DNA of 64,000 bases, taken from contig NZ_FONX01000015.1 of assembly GCF_900113035.1 (NCBI RefSeq), positions 78,735-142,734 of the forward strand. The letters are read 5' to 3'. The translations under genes and the position numbers were made by a program. The notes under the pieces were generated by a model. It made no database searches. It saw only the letters and a program-made list of their open reading frames with translations, and was not told the origin of the DNA. The DNA comes from Paracidovorax wautersii (GTDB lineage Bacteria; Pseudomonadota; Gammaproteobacteria; Burkholderiales; Burkholderiaceae_C). Of the stretch, positions 9,080-16,471 are shown piece by piece. Every line of letters starts with the position of its first letter. Within the stretch, counting starts at the first letter, position 1.

Positions 9080-10044
9080 GCGCGCCCGAGCTGCTGCAGC
9101 TGCGCGTGGCGGCCAAGCGGCCGGCCGCGCAGGGCATCGTGGAACTGACGCTGGAGCCCCTGCCCGGCCAGAGCCTGCCCGCCTTCGCCGCCGGCTCGCA
9201 CCTGGACCTGCACCTGCCCGGCGGCCTGGTGCGGCCCTATTCGCTGAGCAACGACCCGGCCGAGACGCACCGCTACGTGCTGGGCGTGCTGCGCGAAGAG
9301 ACATCGCGCGGCGGCTCGGCCGCCGTGCACGACGCGCTGCAGGTCGGCCAGACGCTGGCCGCCAGCCAGCCGCGCAACCATTTCGCGCTGCAGCCCACGC
9401 CCGCGCACAAGCTGCTGCTGGCTGGCGGCATCGGCATCACGCCGGTGCTGAGCATGGCCCGCCAGCTGGTGCGCGAGGGCCGGCCGTTCCAGCTGATCTA
9501 CGCCGGGCGCTCGCGCGAGCGCATGGCCTTCATCGACGAGCTGGGCAGCGGCGCCCTGGCCGCGCACACCCGCGTGCATGCGGCGGATGCGCAGGGCCCG
9601 CTGGATCTGGGCGCCCTGATGGACGCGCAGCCCCAGGGCGCCGAGCTCTACGTCTGCGGGCCGCTGGGCTTCATGGATGCGGTGTTCGAGGCCGCCACCC
9701 AGCGCGGCTGGGACGCCTCCCGCCTGCACCGCGAGCTGTTCGGCGCGGCGCCCGTGGCCGCCCCCGAGGGCGGAGACAGCGCCTTCGAGATCGAGATCGC
9801 CGGCACCGGCCAGATCGTGCCCGTGCCCATGGGCTGCACCGCCGCCAAGGCGCTGCAGGACGCGGGCCTGCCCCTCTACACCTCCTGCGAACAAGGCGTG
9901 TGCGGCACCTGCCTCACGCGCGTGGTCAGCGGCACGCCGGACCACCGCGACCAGTACCTCACGCCCGAGGAGCAAGCCGCCAACGACCAGTTCCTGCCCT
10001 GCTGCTCGCGCGCACGCTGCGCACGCCTTGTGGTGGAGCTGTAG
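9076..10044 (+). CDS. vanB: vanillate O-demethylase reductase subunit
   Basis: Class IA phthalate-dioxygenase-type reductase of 322 residues that passes electrons from NAD(P)H to VanA. Domain order: FMN-binding barrel with RPYSLSND (about 55-62), nucleotide-binding domain with LLAGGIGITPVLSMA (about 115-129) and YVCGPLGFMD, and a C-terminal plant-type [2Fe-2S] ferredoxin domain with CEQGVCGTC (about 273-281) and a fourth Cys in LPCCSRARC. The ATG at 9076 overlaps the vanA stop codon, so translation is coupled. Confidence 0.9.
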   Translation: MSAPELLQLRVAAKRPAAQGIVELTLEPLPGQSLPAFAAGSHLDLHLPGGLVRPYSLSNDPAETHRYVLGVLREETSRGGSAAVHDALQVGQTLAASQPRNHFALQPTPAHKLLLAGGIGITPVLSMARQLVREGRPFQLIYAGRSRERMAFIDELGSGALAAHTRVHAADAQGPLDLGALMDAQPQGAELYVCGPLGFMDAVFEAATQRGWDASRLHRELFGAAPVAAPEGGDSAFEIEIAGTGQIVPVPMGCTAAKALQDAGLPLYTSCEQGVCGTCLTRVVSGTPDHRDQYLTPEEQAANDQFLPCCSRARCARLVVEL

Positions 10045-10123
10045 CTCCGTAGAAGAAAGATGAGGGGGCCGGCGCGGCCGCACGCCGCGCGCCGCGCTCT
10101 GCACGCTTCGGCCGAAAGCGGTA

Positions 10124-10151
10124 TATTTTGGAATCGGGTGATTCCTTAATA
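10124..10151. promoter_or_regulatory. TetR-type operator in front of the tetR gene
   Basis: GGAATC-GGGT-GATTCC (10130-10145) is a perfect 6-4-6 inverted repeat, extended on both sides by matching TATT/AATA with two non-pairing bases in between. It ends nine bases before the TetR start codon, where an autorepressor would bind. A related sequence occurs before the MFS gene at 10797-10812. Confidence 0.6.
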
Positions 10152-10159
10152 CCCCTGCC

Positions 10160-10780
10160 ATGCCCTCATCCACCGCCCCCTCGCCCCGCCCGCGCGGCCG
10201 GGGCCGTCCACGCGAGTTCGACACCGACGAAGCGCTCGACCAGGCCGTGCGCGTCTTCAGCGAGCGCGGCTATGCCGGCACCTCCATCGCCGACCTGACC
10301 GAGGCCACCCAGCTGGCGCAGGGCAGCCTCTACAAGGCCTTCAAGGACAAGCGCACGCTGTTCCTGGCCGCCTTCGACCGCTACCGCGCCCGGCGCATGG
10401 CCAAGCTCCAGCGCTCCATCGACGCCTGCGGCACGGGCCGGGAACGGCTGCGCGCCATGCTGGCCTTCTATGCCGATGCGTCCCAGGGCGCGATGGGCCG
10501 CACGGGCTGCCTGGTCGTGGGCAGTGCCGTGGAGCTGTCCCTCTTCGACCAGCCCGCGGCGCAGCACGTCGCCGCCGCGGTGAGCCGCAACGAAGCCCTG
10601 CTGGCCGACCTCATCCGCCAGGGCCAGGCAGATGGCTCCATCGCCCCCCAGGTCGATGCCGACACCTCCGCACGCATGCTGCTCTGCCTGACCCTGGGCA
10701 TGCGCGTGGTCGGCAAGACCGGCCGCACCCGCGCCCAGATGCTGGCCGTGGCCGATGCCGCGCTCAAGGCGCTGGCCTGA
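10160..10780 (+). CDS. TetR/AcrR-family transcriptional regulator
   Basis: Regulator of 206 residues. After a Pro/Arg-rich start, the HTH spans about residues 22-62 (ALDQAVRVFSERGYAGTSIADL, then LAQGSLYKAFKDKRTLFLAA), typical of TetR proteins. The C-terminal ligand-binding half ends TLGMRVVGKTGRTRAQML, similar to TetR_C regulators of MFS exporters. It lies 49 bases ahead of the MFS gene on the same strand with matching operator-like sequences before both genes, so it probably represses itself and the exporter. The ligand is unknown. Confidence 0.85.
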   Translation: MPSSTAPSPRPRGRGRPREFDTDEALDQAVRVFSERGYAGTSIADLTEATQLAQGSLYKAFKDKRTLFLAAFDRYRARRMAKLQRSIDACGTGRERLRAMLAFYADASQGAMGRTGCLVVGSAVELSLFDQPAAQHVAAAVSRNEALLADLIRQGQADGSIAPQVDADTSARMLLCLTLGMRVVGKTGRTRAQMLAVADAALKALA

Positions 10781-10796
10781 ATCTTTCGCCCATTTT

Positions 10797-10812
10797 GGAA
10801 ACAACACCTTCC
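10797..10812. promoter_or_regulatory. possible second TetR operator before the MFS gene
   Basis: The site GGAAACAACACCTTCC has outer half-sites GGAA/TTCC with the same 16-bp span as the perfect site at 10130-10145, and both share the flank ATTTTGGAA...TTCCTT. It is degenerate in the middle, so this is a weaker candidate site. Confidence 0.4.
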
Positions 10813-10829
10813 TTTTTCTGGAGGCTTTC

Positions 10830-12044
10830 ATGAACCCCACACCGTCGCAACAGGCTGCGCCCTCCTGGCTCCTGATGCTGCTGGCCGCCGCCTGCGGCCT
10901 CATCGCCGCCAACATCTACTACGCGCAGCCGCTGGCCGGGCCCATCAGCGCATCGCTGGGCCTGTCGCCCGCGGCCGCCGGCCTGATCGTCACGCTGACC
11001 CAGATCGGCTACGGCCTCGGCCTGCTCTTCATCGTGCCCCTGGGCGACTTGGTCGAGAACCGCCGCCTCACGCTGACGCTGCTGGCCCTCGTCACGCTGT
11101 CGCTGCTGGCGGCCGGGCTCTCCACCCATCCCGCGCCGTTCCTGATGTCGGCACTGGGCATCGGCATCGGGGCCGTCGCTGTGCAGGTGCTGGTGCCCTA
11201 TGCAGCGCACCTGTCGCCGGAGGCCGTGCGCGGTCGCGTGGTGGGCCATGTGATCAGCGGGCTGATGCTGGGCATCATGCTGGCGCGGCCGGTGGCCAGC
11301 CTGCTGGCCCAGCTCACGTCCTGGCACGCCGTGTTCTTCGTGTCGGCCGCGGCCATGGTGCTGCTGGCCGCCGTGCTGGCCTGGAAGATGCCCCCGCGCG
11401 TGCCCACGGGGCAGCTGCGCTACGGCGCGCTGATGGCATCCATGGTGGAACTGATGCTCAGCACGCCCGTGCTCCGCCGCCGCGCGCTTTACCAGGCCGC
11501 CCTGTTCGGCGCGTTCAGCGTGTTCTGGACCACCACGCCGCTCTGGCTGGCCGGGCCGGCATTCGGCCTGTCGCAAGGCGGCATCGCCCTGTTCGCGCTG
11601 GCCGGGGTCGCGGGCGCCATCGCCTCTCCGCTCGCCGGCCGCTGGGCGGACAAGGGCTGGACCCGCCCGGTCACGGCCCTCTCGATGCTGGCGGTGGCCA
11701 CCGGGTTCCTGCTGTCCCACATCGCCCCCGCAGGCTCGCCCTGGGCGTTGGGCCTGCTGGTGCTGGGCGCCATCGTGCTCGACTTCGGCGTGTCGGCCAA
11801 CCTGACCCTGGGCCAGCGCGCGATCTTCTCGCTGAGCCCCGAGTTCCGCGCTCGCCTGAACGGCCTCTACATGACGACCTTCTTCATCGGCGGCGCATTG
11901 GGTTCCGCGCTGGGCGGCTGGGCCTACGCCCACGGCGGCTGGGCCTGGGCATCGGCCCTGGGCATCGCGCTGCCGGCGGCGGCCCTCGTGTACTGGATGA
12001 CGGAAAGCCGGACGGCACCCGTCGGCGCGACCGCTGGCGCCTGA
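10830..12044 (+). CDS. MFS transporter (drug/metabolite exporter)
   Basis: Integral membrane protein of 404 residues with about twelve hydrophobic segments. The start at 10830 is preceded by CTGGAGG, the best ribosome-binding site in the stretch. The N-terminal half has AANIYYAQPLAGPIS (TM1 end) and the loop PLGDLVENRR, which corresponds to MFS motif A; the second half has PLAGRWADKGWTRP, the repeat of that motif. This resembles the YnfM/arabinose-efflux-like subgroup of exporters. The substrate cannot be read from sequence. It is co-oriented with the TetR gene and probably controlled by it. Confidence 0.85.
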   Translation: MNPTPSQQAAPSWLLMLLAAACGLIAANIYYAQPLAGPISASLGLSPAAAGLIVTLTQIGYGLGLLFIVPLGDLVENRRLTLTLLALVTLSLLAAGLSTHPAPFLMSALGIGIGAVAVQVLVPYAAHLSPEAVRGRVVGHVISGLMLGIMLARPVASLLAQLTSWHAVFFVSAAAMVLLAAVLAWKMPPRVPTGQLRYGALMASMVELMLSTPVLRRRALYQAALFGAFSVFWTTTPLWLAGPAFGLSQGGIALFALAGVAGAIASPLAGRWADKGWTRPVTALSMLAVATGFLLSHIAPAGSPWALGLLVLGAIVLDFGVSANLTLGQRAIFSLSPEFRARLNGLYMTTFFIGGALGSALGGWAYAHGGWAWASALGIALPAAALVYWMTESRTAPVGATAGA

Positions 12045-12219
12045 GGCGCGCGAAGCCTGGCGGAGAAGAAAGATGGGGGAGGTGCTGCGGCGCGCAGAGG
12101 ACGGCGCCGCCGGCACTGGCCTGGCGCATCGGCCCATGGAGGGGAGGCGCGGCACACCGGGACACGGTGGCGCTGTGCATGACGTCCTGCACAAGCCAGG
12201 AGAGGCTTGCCGGAAATTC
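12045..12219. other. chromosomal intergenic stretch up to the left attachment site
   Basis: No gene is supported here. The only structure noticed is a hairpin CAAGCC-AGGAGA-GGCTTG at about 12192-12209. In the un-integrated state it would lie just downstream of the tRNA-Arg gene on the minus strand and may be its transcript end, but it lacks a T-run. Confidence 0.4.
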
Positions 12220-12267
12220 TGGTGCGGCTGGCGGGGATCGAACACACGACCCTTGGCTTCGGAGGCC
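12220..12267. repeat. left attachment site (tRNA-Arg 3' remnant)
   Basis: 48 bp matching the 3' end of the intact tRNA-Arg at 24232-24279 with a single mismatch at 12244 (A instead of C). On the tRNA strand the mismatch breaks a G-C pair of the T-stem, and the 5' half of the tRNA is absent, so this copy is not a functional tRNA. Confidence 0.9.
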
Positions 12268-12315
12268 GAACGTAGATCAATACGGGTCAACAGCTTAGGC
12301 CATTTTTTCGATTTT

Positions 12316-12334
12316 TTGGCACATCCTTGGCACA
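12316..12334 (+). repeat. paired arm-type integrase sites, left end
   Basis: Two direct copies of TTGGCACA at 12316-12323 and 12327-12334, spaced 11 bp, between attL and the integrase gene. The same pair with the same 11-bp spacing and orientation is found at the right end (24131-24149). That fits arm-binding sites of a tyrosine recombinase. Confidence 0.6.
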
Positions 12335-12357
12335 GTCGCCGGCAACGTAACGACTCG

Positions 12358-13350
12358 ATGTTGACAAGAATGCCGACGATCAGAAAGAAGGGCGACCGCC
12401 AGTGGCACGTCCAAGTTCGCAAGCGCGGATATCCCAGGCAGACCCGCACATTCTCCACTCGGGCCGATGCCGAGAAGTGGGGAACTATTGTCGAAGCGGA
12501 GATGGAGCGTGGCGTCTTCGTTTCGCGCACCGAGGCCGAAACCACTACGCTGCGCGAAGTCGCCGAACGCTACCGGCGTGAGGTCCTGCCCACAAAGCGC
12601 GGCGCTGCTGCGGATGCGTCGCGGCTGAAAACCCTGCTAACCCACTTTGGCGACTTCAAGCTGGCAGCCATCACATCCAGCCTGGTGGCGCAGTTCCGGG
12701 ATTTGCGCCTACAAAGCGTAGGGCCACAGTCCGTGATCCACGAAATCAACCTGCTCAATCGCGTGCTCAAGGCCGCCACGATGGATTGGGGCATCGCTTT
12801 GCCTGGCGGGCTGCCAACCGCCCAGGTGCGTAAGCCCTCTAAGCCGCGCGGTAGAGAGAGGCGGGTCAGTCAGGAAGAGATCAACACCATCCTGGCACAG
12901 ACAGGCTCTACCGAGCTGGGCGCAATCGTTGGCCTGGCCATCGAAACGGCCATGCGACGGGGCGAGTTGGCGGCCTTGACTTGGGAGCATGTTGACCTGG
13001 AACAGTGCGTTGCGCATCTTCCTCAAACCAAGACGGATGTGGCCCGTGACGTACCACTGTCTTCTATAGCCATTGCGATTTTCAAGAGTATCTCTGGCCC
13101 ACATGTTGGCTGCGTATTCAAGATGCGAGCAGAGTCAATGAGCCAAGCATTGGAACGCGCGTGTGGGCCACATCGAGCCAACATCGTAAATCTCCACTTC
13201 CATGATCTGCGCCATGAGGCTACCAGTCGGCTTTTCGAGAAAGGACTAAACGTGATGGAAGTTGCCGCGATCACGGGGCATAAAACATTAGACATGCTCA
13301 AGCGTTATACACATCTAAAAGCGCATGCGCTAGCGAAGCGGCTGGGATGA
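12358..13350 (+). CDS. tyrosine-type site-specific integrase
   Basis: Integrase of 330 residues (start ATG 12358; an in-frame ATG at 12370 is also possible). The N-terminal part has an arm-binding-like fold (RKKGDRQWHVQVRKRGYPRQ) followed by a core-binding SAM-like domain (TTLREVAERYRREVLP...). The catalytic domain keeps the family tetrad: Arg in AMRRGELAALTW, HxxR in HDLRHEATSRLF, and His/Tyr in ITGHKTLDMLKRYTH. It sits 91 bases from attL and reads into the element, the standard layout for integration into a tRNA 3' end. Intact by length and motifs. Confidence 0.92.
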   Translation: MLTRMPTIRKKGDRQWHVQVRKRGYPRQTRTFSTRADAEKWGTIVEAEMERGVFVSRTEAETTTLREVAERYRREVLPTKRGAAADASRLKTLLTHFGDFKLAAITSSLVAQFRDLRLQSVGPQSVIHEINLLNRVLKAATMDWGIALPGGLPTAQVRKPSKPRGRERRVSQEEINTILAQTGSTELGAIVGLAIETAMRRGELAALTWEHVDLEQCVAHLPQTKTDVARDVPLSSIAIAIFKSISGPHVGCVFKMRAESMSQALERACGPHRANIVNLHFHDLRHEATSRLFEKGLNVMEVAAITGHKTLDMLKRYTHLKAHALAKRLG

Positions 13351-13460
13351 AAAATTTAGCATTACTCCACCCCGACATTTTAATCACCACTCCGACCAGC
13401 GAATGAGATACACCAATTGCTGGACATGAGAAACAAGCTTACACCTCACCCCAAAAAGCT

Positions 13461-14549
13461 TCATAGATGTATTTGCATGCTTTTGAGCGCCATCCGCTCA
13501 ATAAATGGTGCTAACGCGATCGCAGCCTGGTCAGCATCTGGACACTGCTCGTATATAACACCTGCCGTTCCTGCGTGAGCGATAGAGCAGCGAAGCTTGT
13601 AAAGGCGCAACACCCCTTTCTTGTAAATCGATTCGGGCTTAGATTTATATAAAGGATCATCCTTTGCCCCACGATCGAGGAGAGTGATGAACTGATTATT
13701 TTGGCTCAACAAAACATCGCACTCAGCATTAAATGCCACAGCATCCTGATTTAAATCGCACGCATCCACAAGCGCAATCAGCTGCTTCAACTCGCTTTCC
13801 AAACTATCTTGCGCCTCTCTAACCGCACGTGAAGCATCTTGTTTGAATGTTTCGAGGAAGGCGTCTCGCACATTGGCGAGGTATTTATTCTCCAAAATGC
13901 GGTACAGCGAGAGACATTTCCATTTCGGATGTGTTGCAATCCATGCTTCTCGCAGCAACCGTGCCTGGATAAGACTCAGAGATGATGCAAGTACTTTCAC
14001 CTGGGTTGCACTATCTAAGACACTAGGCACAGGTTGAGGAGGTGCAATTTCTCTATGTGACAAGCCAAACATTGCGCAAGCAGCACGCAGCGCTTCGGCG
14101 GGCAACTCTTTTGGGGCCGCGACTATGGCACGACCGGCCAAGGCAGCGCGCCAGCACGATTTCACTCGCTCGGGGTCAGTTAGATCCCAGTCAACATGGA
14201 TCGATTCCATATTACCCAAGATTACCCATGACAGTAAGTTCTCGATATTTGTCGGCAGCGACTCCTGTGGTCTTTCTGGAATTACGGCCAACAACAGCGG
14301 TGCTGCCTGCCCCTGAAAAGAAATGGAACAAAAATTTTCTTGAGCGACTCCCAGGGTATCCACTATCGTCAGCCTATAAGATGACATTTTCTCAAACGAC
14401 TGCTCGGCGGTATCTCTGGCATCCTGGGTCGCCAGAAGGCCGTCAAGGATGTCGTGCCCGGCCTCCCCGAGGATTTTGAAGAAGTCGCTAACGGTGGCGT
14501 TTGAAGTAAGGCGGAGGGCCTCTCGAGTAGCCGTTGCCAAAATAGTCAT
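13461..14549 (-). CDS. uncharacterised protein with a C-terminal HEPN-like R-x4-H motif
   Basis: Protein of 362 residues with no full-length family that I recognise. The start at 14549 is preferred because it lies two bases after the stop of the upstream gene (a further in-frame ATG exists at 14582). Near the C-terminus, the segment YKLRCSIAHAG has Arg320 and His325 in the R-x4-H arrangement of HEPN ribonucleases (Apea-like HEPN proteins have similar LRxxIxHxG contexts). Upstream there are long predicted helices, for example residues about 190-255 (RLLREAWIATHPKWK..., ENKYLANVRDAFLETFKQ). No signal peptide or membrane segment. Codon use and base composition are visibly more AT-rich than the chromosome. 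A HEPN nuclease effector is an inference from one motif. Confidence 0.7.
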   Translation of the reverse strand: MTILATATREALRLTSNATVSDFFKILGEAGHDILDGLLATQDARDTAEQSFEKMSSYRLTIVDTLGVAQENFCSISFQGQAAPLLLAVIPERPQESLPTNIENLLSWVILGNMESIHVDWDLTDPERVKSCWRAALAGRAIVAAPKELPAEALRAACAMFGLSHREIAPPQPVPSVLDSATQVKVLASSLSLIQARLLREAWIATHPKWKCLSLYRILENKYLANVRDAFLETFKQDASRAVREAQDSLESELKQLIALVDACDLNQDAVAFNAECDVLLSQNNQFITLLDRGAKDDPLYKSKPESIYKKGVLRLYKLRCSIAHAGTAGVIYEQCPDADQAAIALAPFIERMALKSMQIHL

Positions 14550-14551
14550 GT

Positions 14552-15694
14552 TTAGAGACTCGCGGCACCGAGCTTCCAGCACTCAGACATTGAAATTTCG
14601 CCAGCGCCGCGAATGAACTCTCGGAATGCGCTAAAAACCATCTCTCTTGTAGCTACGCCGACATTAACCTTTCCAGCATCGATTCCCTGTCTGAGTGCAT
14701 CAAAAATTTCAACACCCATCGCCGCTCCGCCGCTTTGCCGCATATTAAACACCAGCCCGTCAAGACTAGACCACACCCTATGAGCGAGCGCATCATTGCG
14801 CTCTGACGCACCAACCGCTGCCGCAAATCCCAATAATACGGTTTCGTTGCCAAAAAACCCGACCCTCTCAGCACCGAGTGCTACATCAGCGGAGACGATC
14901 CATTCGACCAGCCGACGAAAACCGTCTCCATGGGCAAGCCCTCTTGTAGCGGGCACTGTTTTTCCAAGCACTTCGACAGCAGAATCCGCCAACAACTCTT
15001 CCATTACCGTATTTCGAAGGTCGAGATTAGGCTGCCCCTGCAACCATGCCTGAAATGCCTGCGCGAGCTTTGCAAGTGAGAATTGGCCCGGTTGGGTTCT
15101 GCGTCGCTGATCTCCGATACGGAACACGTCCAGTTCTTGTATTCCACCTAGATCATCTATAAGCTTTGAACTAAGTACCTCGACCTGATGCCGTACCGAC
15201 ATTGGTCGTTGACCCGCGTTGAGAAGCAGCATGCGATAGGCGATGGCTCCGAACGGAATGTTCATCCACATCTCAATACGGATTGGCCTTGCCAAAAACT
15301 CAGTTCGCTCTCCATCTTCCATTTCTTGTAGGGTTTGGCGTATTGCATTTGTCCGCTGTAGTCCATCTATCACATAGACGTTAGCACTTTGCAGATTAGA
15401 CAAGTCATCTCCCACAGCAGCAAGTGACTGCTGCTCAAAGAGTGTCTCAATGGGCTGGTTGAGTTGATGACTTATTGCAAGAACGATGGGCGGCAGCACG
15501 CAGCCTTTTTTCAGATCGCTACGTAAGGTTGCATAAGCCTTATTTCCACGAATGACGCTTCGTTGAATCTCGAGATTTCGTTCCGCCCCCTGAGTAATAC
15601 TCAAAAAATCTTGGTAGCTGCATTTTGCTGTCACGCAGTACGACTGCAACCGGTCATCACGGTCTATAGTTAGAGCTTGGATATTCAATGGCAT
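14552..15694 (-). CDS. uncharacterised protein with a DGQHR/DUF262-like motif
   Basis: Protein of 380 residues. The start at 15694 has GAGG five bases upstream. Motifs: LKKGCVLPPIVLAI (about 61-74), YVIDGLQRTNAIRQTL (about 107-122) and LNAGQRPMSVRHQVEVL (about 158-174). The order PP(I/V)VLA, then (I/V)DGxQR, then an N-x-x-Q segment recalls DGQHR-domain proteins (DndB-like) and DUF262/ParB-like proteins, but the motif is IDGLQRT, not DGQHR, and I cannot place it confidently. It is the first gene of a two-gene minus-strand operon; the second gene begins two bases after its stop. AT-rich relative to the host. A defence or regulatory role is inference. Confidence 0.65.
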   Translation of the reverse strand: MPLNIQALTIDRDDRLQSYCVTAKCSYQDFLSITQGAERNLEIQRSVIRGNKAYATLRSDLKKGCVLPPIVLAISHQLNQPIETLFEQQSLAAVGDDLSNLQSANVYVIDGLQRTNAIRQTLQEMEDGERTEFLARPIRIEMWMNIPFGAIAYRMLLLNAGQRPMSVRHQVEVLSSKLIDDLGGIQELDVFRIGDQRRRTQPGQFSLAKLAQAFQAWLQGQPNLDLRNTVMEELLADSAVEVLGKTVPATRGLAHGDGFRRLVEWIVSADVALGAERVGFFGNETVLLGFAAAVGASERNDALAHRVWSSLDGLVFNMRQSGGAAMGVEIFDALRQGIDAGKVNVGVATREMVFSAFREFIRGAGEISMSECWKLGAASL

Positions 15695-16145
15695 GTGAAC
15701 CTCAAGTTAAGCAAATACTATCCGAATTGTGGGAAGGAGTTCTCACCGTCCGTTGGCGGACGCCCCTTCATCGAAAGCTCAAGCATGGTCAATTAGCCTT
15801 GTGAAACAAGAGGCTCTGCCGCTGACAGTCGTTCGCACGCAGGGCCGTGCCCGTTTTGTCGCAGGCCTCGGCCCAGGCGAGTCTTTTGTACGGCACTGGG
15901 CGCTACATGGTGCTAAGGGTGACCGTAAGAGCCACAGTCTATAGACTGCGACCGCTAAGACTAGGAAGTCAAAAAAAAGTGTGCAGGACTATTCCTTTGT
16001 TCGCTCATACATACCTCAGCACATAAAATCGTTGTCGTGCAGTCAGCATAGTGTGACTGCACAGGCGGCTGGCACCGCTTTTCATTGATCGTTTCCGGGT
16101 GGGGCCTCAGCAACCATTGGTTGCTGGGCTGCTTAGGAACGTCTA
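15695..16145. other. divergent intergenic region between the cassette and the HTH/RepA genes
   Basis: 451 bases without a supported gene. It must contain the promoter of the minus-strand cassette; a weak -10-like TAGTAT lies on the minus strand at 15715-15720, without a convincing -35. On the other side it carries the inverted repeat at 16037-16062. A 71-codon open frame at 15729-15944 is not supported by any motif or ribosome-binding site. Confidence 0.5.
16037..16062. repeat. 9-bp inverted repeat upstream of the HTH/RepA genes
   Basis: GTGCAGTCA and TGACTGCAC (perfect arms) are separated by 8 bases and end 83 bases before the HTH start codon. It could be an operator or a replication-control hairpin for the downstream rep genes. 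Confidence 0.5.
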
Positions 16146-16468
16146 ATGAAAGCCTTGCTCACCGTTGAAGAGCTGTCTCAATATCTCAAGAAGTCGGCAA
16201 GTAGCATCCGTAGCGATGCTACGCGCAACCCTCTCGCCCTCCCCCCATTTGCCGCCTACCAGGTACCAAGCGCCTGCTGTGGCGTGCTCAGGATGTGGAG
16301 CAATGGATCGCCGAGCACGTCGCCGGCGCCACTGAAACCCCGGTGGCTGTGGTCGAACTGCGAGCACACAAGCCGAAGCGCGGGCGTCCAACGAAGGCCG
16401 AACAACTGGCCCGGCGCCGCCAAGCGCAGGGCGCGGCCACTGCGAATGCGTCCTCCGCTGGAGCATGA
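16146..16468 (+). pseudogene. helix-turn-helix (excisionase/AlpA-like) gene with a frameshift
   Basis: The N-terminus MKALLTVEELSQYLKKSASS followed by IRSDATRNPLALPP is a MerR/AlpA-like DNA-binding helix-turn-helix. The frame then runs into unrelated sequence after the C-run at 16241-16246. Adding one base there restores a frame reading CRLPGTKRLLWRAQDVEQWI and continuing to a TGA at 16466-16468, three bases before the repA start. The restored protein (about 107 residues) has the normal wing and a basic tail (KPKRGRPTKAEQLARRR). So the gene is either inactivated by a one-base deletion in a homopolymer, or the base is a sequencing error. Small HTH proteins of this kind precede repA in related plasmids. 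Confidence 0.7.
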
Positions 16469-16471
16469 CTC

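Noticed and set aside
12220..12267. A second tRNA-Arg gene
   Set aside because: Only the 3' half is present and one T-stem pair is broken; it is an attachment remnant.
15729..15944. 71-codon open frame in the cassette-repA gap
   Set aside because: No ribosome-binding site, no motif, and sequence character unlike a real protein.
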